The notes: generated from the letters alone by a model not told the origin. A DNA stretch of 64,000 bases from Chitinophaga deserti (GCF_003149455.1 NZ_QFFK01000002.1:434001-498000); one strand, 5' to 3'; shown: positions 53,901-61,690, counted from the stretch's first letter. Made by a program: numbers and translations.

Positions 53901-54667
53901 GCCTTTTTCAGTTTAAGGTATACGGGACAATGGTCACTTTGCTTCACCTGCTGCCAGATGGCGGCATCTTCGAGGCGGGGGCGCAGGGCTTCGGTAACGT
54001 TTATATAATCGATACGCCAGCCCTTATTATTGTTACGTGCGTTGGCCCGGAAGCTCCACCAGGAGTACTGGTCTGCCGCAGCAGGGTGGAAGTTGCGGAA
54101 AGAGTCAATAAACCCGTTGCTGAGCAGCTTGGTCATCCAGGCGCGTTCTTCGGGAAGAAACCCGGAGGAATCTTTGTTGGAAGAAGGATTGTGGATATCG
54201 ATCGCTTCGTGTGCAATGTTGTAATCTCCTACAACTACCAGGTTAGGCCTTTCTTTACGGAGGAGCTGCAGGTAGTCGTAAAATTCATCCAGCCATTGGT
54301 ATTTATAGGTCTGTCTTTCCTCTCCTGTAGTCCCGGAAGGGAAATAGGCGTTAATGACGGTGATATCGCCGTAATCGGCTCTGATTACCCTTCCTTCCGC
54401 ATCACTTTGCATATAACCGTTGCCGTATTGAACATGATCCGGTTTAAATCTGGAGAGGATGGCTACGCCGCTGTAACCTTTTTTCTGGGCAGGATACCAG
54501 TAATCGTGGTATCCCAGCTTCTCAAACTGCTGGAAGTCCACGTTTTCGCGGTGGGCTTTCACTTCCTGGAGGCAAATGATGTCTGCAGGGTCAGACTGTA
54601 GCCATTCGGTGAATCCTTTGGTCATGGCCGAGCGCAGGCCGTTGACGTTATATGTGACGATCCTCAT
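53897..54667 (-). CDS. xth: Exodeoxyribonuclease III
   Basis: 256 residues from ATG 54667 (MRIVTYNVNGLRSAMTKGF), the family start; an in-frame ATG at 54775 would add 36 non-homologous residues. AP endonuclease/3'-exonuclease of base-excision repair. Motifs are DIICLQEVKAH (metal Glu), VVVGDYNIAHEAIDIHNP (catalytic DxN), RAWMTKLLSNGFIDSFR, YSWWSFRANARNNNKGWRID and SDHCPVYLKL (catalytic His). Confidence 0.96.
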   Translation of the reverse strand: MRIVTYNVNGLRSAMTKGFTEWLQSDPADIICLQEVKAHRENVDFQQFEKLGYHDYWYPAQKKGYSGVAILSRFKPDHVQYGNGYMQSDAEGRVIRADYGDITVINAYFPSGTTGEERQTYKYQWLDEFYDYLQLLRKERPNLVVVGDYNIAHEAIDIHNPSSNKDSSGFLPEERAWMTKLLSNGFIDSFRNFHPAAADQYSWWSFRANARNNNKGWRIDYINVTEALRPRLEDAAIWQQVKQSDHCPVYLKLKKA

Positions 54668-54762
54668 GCTGATGATGTTTGCGGCAAAAATACAGGTTTC
54701 GGTGAAATGGGGGCGCAGGGAAAGAAAGAAGGGAAGGGTATAAGGCGGGAAGGGGTAAAGAG

Positions 54763-54794
54763 AAGTGGCTGACACCTGACGGCGGCAGCCACTT
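54763..54794 (-). terminator. Terminator of the second GG-leader peptide gene
   Basis: AAGTGGCTG (54763-54771) pairs with CAGCCACTT (54786-54794). On the minus strand the stem is followed by CTCTTTACC. It lies 35 bases after the peptide stop. Confidence 0.6.
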
Positions 54795-54829
54795 GCATTG
54801 CATGAAATTAAAAAGTACCGGTTTTCGGC

Positions 54830-55054
54830 TTACAGCGGGCGAACGATACCACCGAGACCACCGAGGATGCTGTTAAGCAGGTTAGTCACGGTGGATAAAA
54901 GCCCGCCTACGGGATTACCTTCTCCGCCGCCAAGGATGCCGCCGAGTAAACCATTAAGGAGGCCGCTGAGGTCAACGAGACCGCCTTGCGTGTCAATTGA
55001 TTCGAGTTGGGTCAGTTCTTCACAACCCAGTTCCTGGAGATTCAAGTTTTCCAT
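54830..55054 (-). CDS. Double-glycine-leader, Gly/Leu-rich peptide (copy 2)
   Basis: 74 residues from ATG at 55054, which reads MENLNLQELGCEELTQLESI. A 25-residue leader ends in TQGG (GG at 24-25) with the upstream hydrophobic/acidic spacing ELGCEEL seen in double-glycine leaders. After cleavage the mature part would be LVDLSGLLNGLLGGILGGGE (20) and then GNPVGGLLSTVTNLLNSILG onward to GGIVRPL, about 49 residues, very rich in Gly and Leu, with a GxxxG motif in GLLNG. It is paralogous to the gene at 55126, sharing the leader pattern and the TNLLNS-LGGLGG C-terminus. No PCAT-type C39 transporter or immunity gene is in the window. Function unknown; bacteriocin-like or signalling peptide are both possible. 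Confidence 0.72.
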   Translation of the reverse strand: MENLNLQELGCEELTQLESIDTQGGLVDLSGLLNGLLGGILGGGEGNPVGGLLSTVTNLLNSILGGLGGIVRPL

Positions 55055-55082
55055 GATAGGATGGTTTATGGTTAAAAGAATA

Positions 55083-55108
55083 GTGGCGCCCAGTACCGCG
55101 GGCGCCAC
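55083..55108 (-). terminator. Terminator between the two GG-leader peptide genes
   Basis: GTGGCGCCC (55083-55091) pairs exactly with GGGCGCCAC (55100-55108). On the minus strand it is followed by TATTCTTTTAACC. The hairpin lies 17 bases past the first peptide stop and before the next peptide start, so each peptide gene seems to have its own terminator. Confidence 0.7.
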
Positions 55109-55125
55109 CAGGGTTCAGGTTACGA

Positions 55126-55407
55126 CTAGCGCAGGAGGCCACCGCCCAAACCGCCAAGCAGGCTGTTGAGCAGGTTGGTCACAGGAGCCAGCAGAGCGCC
55201 CAGACCGCCGAGGCCGGGAAGGCCGCCGCCAGTTCCGGGGAGGCCGGGAAGGCTGCCCAGTAATGCGTTGGTGTCAAGTTGTGCTCCAACGGTGATCTGA
55301 CCGTTGACGTTAGTAAGGCCGAGGGAAAGGAAGCCCCCGTTCACTTCCTGTGCGGTAGTTGCGTCGAGTTCCTGGCAACCGAATTGTTGAACTTGCAAGT
55401 TTTCCAT
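55126..55407 (-). CDS. Double-glycine-leader, Gly/Leu-rich peptide (copy 1)
   Basis: 93 residues. The leader MENLQVQQFGCQELDATTAQ continues EVNGG, with GG at 24-25 and Cys at position 11 as in copy 2. The mature part (about 68 residues) begins FLSLGLTNVNGQITVGAQLD and then becomes Gly-Pro-Leu-rich (GLPGLPGTGGGLPGLGGLG), ending TNLLNSLLGGLGGGLLR. The leaders of the two genes also share upstream bases: TTTTAACC, AAACC, TCCTAT and ATCATG appear in the same order. No Shine-Dalgarno is visible. Divergent from the histidine kinase gene. Confidence 0.75.
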   Translation of the reverse strand: MENLQVQQFGCQELDATTAQEVNGGFLSLGLTNVNGQITVGAQLDTNALLGSLPGLPGTGGGLPGLGGLGALLAPVTNLLNSLLGGLGGGLLR

Positions 55408-55761
55408 GATTATAGGAGGTTTGGTTAAAAAGCGAGATAGTTGTGTTTTTGGTCAGTTAAATGCTTTATCCCGGATACAGACTGCGGCAACTTATGGAAC
55501 CGGACTATTATCGGACGGGAATACTATTTCCGTTAACGGCCGTAAATTACGGTGATGCAATCGATCGACGATCGTTCATTTCTGTTCATTTTCAGGCAAA
55601 TAGCAGTAGATTCTGTTCATTTTTTGAACGGAAGGGGCGTTGACAAGTTATTAACATAGAATCCGGCCGTCAAACAACATATTGATGTGCCGGTTTTTGC
55701 GTAAATTATAGAAGCAGCGCCATGTTTGCCGGCCGGATTAACTCCGGAAACTCACAACGAT
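55408..55761. promoter_or_regulatory. Divergent regulatory region between peptide genes and histidine kinase
   Basis: About 350 bases with no gene. Short direct repeats are seen: ATCGTTCATT (55571-55580), TCTGTTCATT (55581-55590) and TCTGTTCATT (55612-55621), followed by TTTTTTGAACGGA. These resemble a tandem binding site for a regulator, but I cannot name it. No full TTG/TAnnTTTG promoter stands out on either strand. Confidence 0.4.
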
Positions 55762-57741
55762 ATGACCAGCGTCGCCCCTTTTCCCTCCATCAGCCCCTCC
55801 CGACCCTTCGTAAAGGGCCTGTTTATCATCTTTTGCCTGATGATAACCACCATCACAACTTCTGCGCAATCATCCCTCATCAACCAGCTCAAAAGCCGCC
55901 TGGTTAATTTGGAAGACAGTAACCAATACAACGATGCCCTTAACGAAATCAGCGCTCTCTATCACGTCACGCATCTCGATTCCTGCCTCCGTTATGCTGA
56001 ACACGCCCGCGATCTGTCCCGCCGCATCCAGTACCCGAAAGGACTGGCAGACGCCAGCATCAACCTGGGTGCCTGCTTCACATTCCAGAACAATTCCTCC
56101 GTTGCCCACCGCCTCTATCTGGAAGCCCTAAGCCTTTATAATTCCCTCGGCGACTCCGCAGGGGTTTGCACCGCCCTCTATTGCATCGGCGGGTATTACC
56201 ACTACGAAGGCAATAAGCCCCTGGCACACCAGTATATGGAATCTGCCATGGGAGTTGGCAGCAGGCTCCTGAAAGACTCCGTTTGGTCCACCATGCTCGC
56301 CAATTACTATATCGTTTTCTCCGGCGATTCCACCAAAGCCGATTCCGCCCGCTGGGCCCTGCACAAAGCGAGAGATATTGCCGTGAGGTACCACGACGAT
56401 CGTATGATCACCTATACCGGCCTTTTCATTGCACATGAAAAGGTCCGTGAGAATAAGCTGGATGAGGCTATGGAAGATCTTCAGAAACTTACCGCACACG
56501 CTGCTGCCGGGAAAATGCATTACCTCGATCTGTATGGCAATGCACAAATGGTTATTTACGCTTCCTTTGCCAAACGTCCTGATTCTATCCTCTATCAGCA
56601 ACGCATGCTGGATGCCGCCCTGGCCGGCGGATACAAAAAGCTGATGATAAAACCGGTTATTGCCCTGTACGAATATTATAAGAAAACAGATCCCGCCTCC
56701 GCCCTCCGTTATGCCGATATTCTGGAAGAAATTGCCTCGCACCAGGAAAATCTGCGCTCACAACAGGAGCAGGATTACATGGAATCTTTCCTAAGAGATC
56801 AGGAACTCAGTTATCTGCGGCTCGATCGCCAGATGCGGGAGCAAACGGAAACATACGACCGCATGGAAGGCCGTAACCGGGCTGTGATTCTTGCTTTTAT
56901 GGCGCTCTGCCTCTTATTGTCAGGCGTATTGTTTTATACTGCCTACCGCTCCCAGCGCGACAGCAAAATCAGTAAGAAACGGATCAGCACAGTACATCGT
57001 ATGGTAATTGAAAAGAACCAGCTGTTGCATCATCACGACGATTTCAAGAATAAGCTATTGACGATTCTGGCGCACGATTTCCGGCTGCCGCTGAGTCACA
57101 TCATAAATGTAGCAGAGTTGTTCAGGCAGAAAGACCTGCGCCCTGAGCAGTTCCGGGAGATTGCGAATACCATCGCATCCATGGCAAGCGATACGCTGCA
57201 ATTGTTTGAAACAGTCCTGAGCTGGATTCGTTCGCAGCTGACGGGTTTCGAGTATAATCCGGAGCCTCATTCGCTGGAAGAATTGTGGCAGGAAGTGGTT
57301 GAGCTGTACAGCGCCGATATCCGTGATAAGGGCCTGGCTCTTGAAGTATCGATCCCGCATGGTTTTAGGGTGAAAGGAGACCGGGAGATGATGCAGTTCG
57401 TACACCGCAATCTTTTGCATAATGCAATCAAGTTTTCCCTGAAAGCAAGTGCGGTCAGCATCCGGGCTACTGCACAAAATGAACGGGCGGTTATTGCCGT
57501 CACCAACGGCGGTTCCGGGATTTCTGAGCTTGATATTTATCACATCTTCGAGTATAAAGTGCCCGGCAAATATGCACGCGAAAGTGCCAGAGGAGCCGGA
57601 CTGGCACTGATTATCTGTAAGGATTTCATCGAAAAAATGGAGGGCTCAATATCCGTCCGCAGTGACGGAGCATCCTATACCACCTTTGAATATACTTTGA
57701 TGTTGGGCGAAAATGGAATAAATACCATACCAATAAACTGA
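55762..57741 (+). CDS. Sensor histidine kinase with periplasmic TPR-like domain
   Basis: 659 residues from ATG 55762 (MTSVAPFPSISPSRPF then FVKGLFIIFCLMITTITTSA, a signal segment); an ATG at 55726 is also in frame. Residues about 40-370 form TPR-like helical pairs (ADASINLGACFTFQNNSSVA, CIGGYYHYEGNKPLAHQYM). A single membrane helix lies at about 374-394, then HisKA with LAHDFRLPLSHII (H438), N box HRNLLHNAIKFSL and ATP lid GGSGISELDIYHIFEYK, then ARGAGLALIICKDFIEKM. No response regulator lies next to it, so it is an orphan kinase in this window. Bacteroidota TPR-kinases of this form are common. Confidence 0.92.
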   Translation: MTSVAPFPSISPSRPFVKGLFIIFCLMITTITTSAQSSLINQLKSRLVNLEDSNQYNDALNEISALYHVTHLDSCLRYAEHARDLSRRIQYPKGLADASINLGACFTFQNNSSVAHRLYLEALSLYNSLGDSAGVCTALYCIGGYYHYEGNKPLAHQYMESAMGVGSRLLKDSVWSTMLANYYIVFSGDSTKADSARWALHKARDIAVRYHDDRMITYTGLFIAHEKVRENKLDEAMEDLQKLTAHAAAGKMHYLDLYGNAQMVIYASFAKRPDSILYQQRMLDAALAGGYKKLMIKPVIALYEYYKKTDPASALRYADILEEIASHQENLRSQQEQDYMESFLRDQELSYLRLDRQMREQTETYDRMEGRNRAVILAFMALCLLLSGVLFYTAYRSQRDSKISKKRISTVHRMVIEKNQLLHHHDDFKNKLLTILAHDFRLPLSHIINVAELFRQKDLRPEQFREIANTIASMASDTLQLFETVLSWIRSQLTGFEYNPEPHSLEELWQEVVELYSADIRDKGLALEVSIPHGFRVKGDREMMQFVHRNLLHNAIKFSLKASAVSIRATAQNERAVIAVTNGGSGISELDIYHIFEYKVPGKYARESARGAGLALIICKDFIEKMEGSISVRSDGASYTTFEYTLMLGENGINTIPIN

Positions 57742-58240
57742 ATAAAATGAACGGCCGTTTTTTCAGAATTGCCTCCTAAATTGCACTCATTGTTTGAGAC
57801 GCCAGGTTTCACAATGACAATAAAAATCTCGTCAGGTGAAATTTCATGAGCCATTCACGCAGCCCCGTTGAGTGCTCGCCGGCAAAGATCCGAATAGGGT
57901 CACGTTAAACAGTCTTTTACTTTAAGCCTTGCGCTTACCTGAAGTCCTGCCTTAGCAGCGGCATGCATCATGCATGTGTTGTAATGGTTGCGAAAGCGGG
58001 GTGGGAAAGCTATACAAGTCACACATAACTAATACAAACATTTAATATATGCGGTTTAGCCGGAAAATATCACAATTGTATAAATGCCTTTCTTCTGTTG
58101 ATTTGTTTGTCCCTTTAGATGCATCATGGCTGCATGGCTGGAGCGGCTCGTCTCCGCCATGTAGCAGATGCACCTTTTAAATGTGGAGGTACGTCTGAGA
58201 ATTGATTGTAGTATTATTTAGTAATGAAATCCATTGATTA
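57742..58240. other. Non-coding gap, 499 bases
   Basis: No gene is seen. It is AT-rich towards the RAYT-like gene. CATGCATCATGCATG is near-palindromic at about 57962-57976. No copy of the 23-base hairpin lies here. No element can be named with confidence. Confidence 0.4.
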
Positions 58241-58906
58241 ATGTTTAACCCAAATCCTCCTGAGCGGAGAGATAAAGTACAGTTGATTACAGCCTACTGT
58301 TATAATAATAATTTTATGTTGAGAGATGATCAAAATAAACGGTTTGTACTGGAGAGCCTGGCTTTCCTGGTTAATTCGGAGAGAATCTGGTTGTATGGAT
58401 ATGTGTTGCTTGAGAATCAGTTTCATGCCATGTGGCAGCAACGCCCTCCGTGGGACGAGCGGAATGTCCGGCAAACCATGTTACGTTTTACCGCACGTAA
58501 AATAAAGTATAATCTCCGTGCTACAAATGAGGATGGGCTGGAACAGTTCCGCAGCCGCCTCCCGGACCGGAAGTATCAATTCTGGGATAAGGAATCTGTG
58601 AGGGTGACGATCTCCAGTCTGGATGCGGCTTCACGAATCATGGACAATATGCATGTTGCCCCTGTTGAAATGGGGCTTTGCAGAGAGCAACAGGCATATC
58701 CATATTCCAGTGCATGGTTCTATGGCGGTGGAGAGTCTGTGGCAGGGCTTCCGGTACCAGTGATTACACACTTCCATGAAGCCTTCGGGCGCCACAATGA
58801 ACTGGAATCTCCTGCTATATTATTAGCACCGTACTGCCTGCCATCCCGCGGCACGATAGTAGAACGGAAACCTGGGCAGCGGCGAGGAAAGTCTCCGTTT
58901 GGATAA
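58241..58906 (+). CDS. IS200/RAYT-like HUH-fold protein with degenerate catalytic residues
   Basis: 221 residues. The N-terminus runs QLITAYCYNNNFMLRDDQNK, then RIWLYGYVLLENQFHAMWQQ, the position of the transposase HUH motif (MPNHxH in relatives). The first His is Gln here, so the pair reads Q-F-H. The middle RLPDRKYQFWDKES and the C-terminal ASRIMDNMHVAPVEMGLCRE, AYPYSSAWFY match the end of REP-associated tyrosine transposases, which read roughly YIHNNPV-AGL. The Tyr expected there is Asn in DNMHVAP. So the fold seems kept but the nuclease is probably inactive. Followed by about 600 bases and then the hairpin array. Confidence 0.72.
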   Translation: MFNPNPPERRDKVQLITAYCYNNNFMLRDDQNKRFVLESLAFLVNSERIWLYGYVLLENQFHAMWQQRPPWDERNVRQTMLRFTARKIKYNLRATNEDGLEQFRSRLPDRKYQFWDKESVRVTISSLDAASRIMDNMHVAPVEMGLCREQQAYPYSSAWFYGGGESVAGLPVPVITHFHEAFGRHNELESPAILLAPYCLPSRGTIVERKPGQRRGKSPFG

Positions 58907-59514
58907 CAGTACCATAATTAGTTTTTCATTGCAATAGTTTGATAGAAAACCAACCCGCTTGCGTTATGCAGCCGGGATCGGGGAACCTTTATCCGGATGT
59001 GCCGTCTTCCTTTTCACTGGGCATATTGGGTGTTGGGAGGCGGCCTCCGGGAAAGGTGAGTGTAAATGAAGAAAATAATGCATTGACATGTCTAAGCAGA
59101 AGGAGAGATGATAATAAGATTTGTAGTAGTTCAATCATGCATTATGTGGATACCGGTTACCGGGGAATGTGTGATGACATTGGCTTGACCGAAAATGATT
59201 TTCCATTTGTGTTTTATGGAATTGTAACCATTTGAAAGGTTAAAAAATGGGGTGAAGACTCTTCTTCTGGCCCCTCGTTTCATCATCTGCCAAAGGCTTT
59301 GTGCTGCTAATTTCTATAAGGATTTGCAATACAACGGAAGGTAGTATAGGCTGATGGCAACTGTTTAACATGGATGAGGTTTGGGTTTTACACGTAATGG
59401 AATAAAAGATGATTTTCCAATTCTGGATGCTTAGGCATTTCAGTCTACGGAGATAAATGAAAGGGTTTTTGAATGTGGGTATTAACTAACCCATGCAGAT
59501 GGGGAACTTTTAAT
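58907..59514. other. Non-coding gap between RAYT-like gene and hairpin array
   Basis: About 600 bases with no gene I trust. A 98-codon open frame (58939-59235) has no family likeness and no clear start signal. The dyad AACC-ATTTG-AAAGGTT (59226-59241) and TAAAAAATGGG (59241-59251) recur near 60689-60721. Confidence 0.4.
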
Positions 59515-59537
59515 GGCCGGGGGATTCTTCCCCGGGC
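59515..59537 (+). repeat. Hairpin 1 of array
   Basis: Stem 59516-59523 with 59530-59537, loop ATTCTT, one G-G mismatch at pair 4. Flanked by GAACTTT (59504-59510) and AAAGTTC (59561-59567), a 7-base inverted pair. Confidence 0.85.
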
Positions 59538-59644
59538 AATATTTTAAGTACCGTGAGAATAAAGTTCTTTGATAGTTGGGAGCGGTTTCGGATCTGAAGA
59601 AAATTTTGGATTGTCTGATGCAGAATCCTGTGCATATGAAATCC

Positions 59645-59667
59645 GGCCGGGGGATTCCTCCCCGGGC
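59645..59667 (+). repeat. Hairpin 2 of array
   Basis: Stem 59646-59653 with 59660-59667, loop ATTCCT, G-G mismatch at pair 4. Flanked by an 11-base perfect inverted repeat: GATTGTCTGAT (59609-59619) and ATCAGACAATC (59676-59686). Confidence 0.88.
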
Positions 59668-59739
59668 ATTTTATAATCAGACAATCTTTTTCATAAAAGA
59701 TTTAGGATAGATCAAATACATACATTTTCCATTTTTACC

Positions 59740-59762
59740 GGTCTGGGGATTCCTCCCCGGGC
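59740..59762 (+). repeat. Hairpin 3 of array
   Basis: Stem 59741-59748 with 59755-59762, including two T-G wobbles; loop ATTCCT. A second hairpin follows at 59784-59811 (AAGAATTTACA with TGTAAAATTCTT). Confidence 0.85.
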
Positions 59763-59830
59763 TCATTTTAACGAATCAAACCTAAGAATTTACAGGGGTT
59801 GTAAAATTCTTAATGATTAGCAGACACTCA

Positions 59831-59852
59831 GGCCAGGAGATTCTTCTCCGGC
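59831..59852 (+). repeat. Hairpin 4 of array
   Basis: Stem 59832-59839 with 59846-59852, an A bulge at 59835, A-T at 59838-59847; loop ATTCTT. Confidence 0.8.
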
Positions 59853-59942
59853 AATTTAATTACTACGGGTAATAAGTACGTAATGATAAAAGGGATAACT
59901 GATTATTTACGCAGTCAACGACGCAAATGCCAGAGATGTAAA

Positions 59943-59965
59943 GGCCCGGAGACTATTCTCCGGGC
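59943..59965 (+). repeat. Hairpin 5 of array
   Basis: Nine Watson-Crick pairs, 59944-59952 with 59957-59965; loop CTAT. Outer arms CTGATTATTTA (59899-59909) and 59985-59998 can pair with bulges. Confidence 0.88.
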
Positions 59966-60219
59966 AATATCACCCGGGTATAATTAAAGTAATGTCAGCA
60001 TGAATGCAGATATATTTCACTTACTGGTTGACAAGAAACACTCTGAAAGTCTATGTTCCGGATAGTAATAAATGAAGATGCTGCAGAAAGCTGTAAGTGA
60101 AGTATATCTGGATTTTTTTTAGGAATGTCTGGTGTTGGCGGATAGCGTAAAATGAATTTTACATAGCTGATGAATGCAGAATAGTTCAATACTGATTCTT
60201 TGACTTTGATTGAAATGAC

Positions 60220-60241
60220 ACCTGGGGATTCTTCTCCGGGT
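60220..60241 (+). repeat. Hairpin 6 of array
   Basis: Eight pairs (two wobbles), 60220-60227 with 60234-60241, outermost pair A-T instead of G-C; loop ATTCTT. AATAGTT (60180-60186) and AACTATT (60242-60248) flank it. The latter also pairs with an AATAGTT just downstream. Confidence 0.82.
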
Positions 60242-60357
60242 AACTATTTTAACCTGAAAGGTAATAGTTGTGGCTACAGATAAAACTTTTTTGTTGACGG
60301 GAGCATCCTGTTGACATCCGTTGTACTTAATGACTCATATCGTTTGGATAATTATAC

Positions 60358-60380
60358 GGCCCGGGGATTCTTCCCTGGGC
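60358..60380 (+). repeat. Hairpin 7 of array
   Basis: Eight pairs 60359-60366 with 60373-60380, one G-T; loop ATTCTT. Outer arms TCGTTT..ATAA (60340-60351) and TTAT..AAACGA (60381-60392) extend it. Confidence 0.87.
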
Positions 60381-60581
60381 TTATTTAAACGACCAGTAGA
60401 AACCAAATACTACATGCGTATGCATAGTCAATACTTCAGAAGTAATATCCAGAAAATTGTCCTTTAAGAATTGCATGATGCAGGTGATAAAGGAATAGGA
60501 TAAAGCTAACTATTAAGGTGTGAAGAAATTTTCATAAACGATCTACATTTTGATTTGCTTTCGTTCAATTGGTTCTGAGAA

Positions 60582-60604
60582 GGCCTGGAGATTCCTCTCC
60601 AGGC
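60582..60604 (+). repeat. Hairpin 8 of array
   Basis: Perfect eight-pair stem 60583-60590 with 60597-60604, with T-A and A-T where other copies have C-G and G-C; loop ATTCCT. The clearest covariation in the set. Confidence 0.88.
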
Positions 60605-60949
60605 TACACTTAAACTTGTTGTGCATGAATCTACAATGAGATACTTTTTTATGATAACAGTATTAGGCTGGATTTTGAAAGCAATGAGTAAAAAATGGGA
60701 GTATTTAACCTTTGAAAGGTTGCTGCAGGTTAATCGTTTCTGTGGAAGGATATATTTATCAAAAATACTTTGGCGCCACAGAAGTAATGTGAGCATATAG
60801 TGTAATAAACGAACTATGTGGAAGGATGATTGATAAACAAAGCACCAATATTTAGAGCATAGTCCTGTTTTAGTATCAACTCCATAAACACTCTATTAAC
60901 GAAAAGTAATTCAATTGCGATGCGAATAAGATCGAATAATCGGTCTGTT

Positions 60950-60972
60950 GGCCTGGGGATTCTTCCCCGGGC
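60950..60972 (+). repeat. Hairpin 9 of array
   Basis: Eight pairs with one T-G wobble, 60951-60958 with 60965-60972; loop ATTCTT. Confidence 0.85.
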
Positions 60973-61110
60973 ATGTTGATTCGGTGATTGAAACAATAAG
61001 TTTGGATCGTTCTAAGCCTGACGCATGGCTTTCTGATTGGGACACCTACAGCAAGAATTATTTAGCAGGCTTTACCAGGTTATTTTCAAACAGTCGAATC
61101 CATATACATT

Positions 61111-61134
61111 GGCACCGGGACTCTTCCCGGAGCC
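61111..61134 (+). repeat. Hairpin 10 of array
   Basis: GGC/GCC outer and CCGGGA/TCCCGG inner stems separated by an A-A mismatch; loop CTCT. Flanked by CAAACAG (61087-61093) and CTGTTTG (61135-61141). Confidence 0.8.
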
Positions 61135-61209
61135 CTGTTTGTCTTATTCTGATGGTGGTGGGCTAAATGAAATCGGATGTTTTATTTCCACTTAGGCTTA
61201 ATTAATTGT

Positions 61210-61232
61210 GGCCCGCGGAATCATCCCTGGGC
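61210..61232 (+). repeat. Hairpin 11 of array
   Basis: Nine positions, one C-C mismatch and one G-T; loop ATCA. The weakest full-length copy. A further partial copy may lie at 61629-61650 (CCGGG with CCCGG). Confidence 0.7.
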
Positions 61233-61666
61233 TATTTGTTATAACTGGGGCTGATTTCACCTGGCTAACTGGGCTGGAAATAATATGTGTTTGTATAAGG
61301 CGATTGTCTCCGGGATTTGGAGATGTGCAGCGTGAACTGGGTAATTCAATTGGTAAGGAGTTGAGAGTCGTATTAAATAGCTGGATTATTAGAGATGTAC
61401 CTATTGTGTGCAAAAGAGGTATCATTTCCCTACGAACATGGAATGTTCACTTTAAATAACGGCTGGCTGGCTTATGCCGGCTGCCTTTTACTAAATCCAC
61501 TCAGGTTGTTGATGAACCGGAGAAAGTGCCGGGAATGACTTGAAAAGGGCAATTCCTGTCATGTTGTGACTTAATTCCTCTGCTCCCGAACTTAAAATGG
61601 CAAAGTCGGTTAATCTTTACCAACGATTGCCGGGGCAATTATTCCCGGGATGTCTGGCAAATAAAA

Positions 61667-61690
61667 GCCGGGAAGCACATGCTCCCCGGC
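61667..61690 (-). terminator. Terminator of pyrH
   Basis: GCCGGG (61667-61672) and AGCA (61674-61677) pair with TGCT (61680-61683) and CCCGGC (61685-61690), with an A-C mismatch between the two stem parts. On the minus strand TTTTATTTG follows. It resembles the hairpin family but is placed as a normal terminator after pyrH. Confidence 0.65.

Larger units (their letters stand above)
59515..61232 (+). repeat. Array of eleven covarying GC hairpins in one orientation
   Basis: Eleven 22-24 base hairpins lie at 59515, 59645, 59740, 59831, 59943, 60220, 60358, 60582, 60950, 61111 and 61210 (first bases), with gaps of about 70-345 bases between them. The consensus is a left arm GGCCYGGGG, a 6-base loop ATTCYT (in 8 of 11), and a right arm CCCCGGGC, then A/T-rich bases. 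Individual stems keep pairing despite changes: C-G to T-A to T-G at pair 4, G-C to A-T to G-T at pair 7. The loop side is always the same, so the array is directional. The intervening DNA is AT-rich and without genes. This is not a CRISPR array, because the spacers are too long and variable and the repeats vary. Confidence 0.9.

Noticed and set aside
58939..59235. 98-codon open frame after the RAYT-like gene
   Set aside because: No family resemblance, no start signal, AT-rich non-coding surroundings; probably chance.
59515..61232. CRISPR array
   Set aside because: Repeats are imperfect hairpins with covarying stems; gaps range from about 70 to 345 bases; no cas genes.
59515..61232. Integron attC array
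   Set aside because: Hairpins lack the RYYYAAC/GTTRRRY ends, spacers carry no open frames, and no integrase is nearby.
61208..61459. 83-codon open frame inside the array region
   Set aside because: Starts within hairpin 11's left flank and shows no conserved features.
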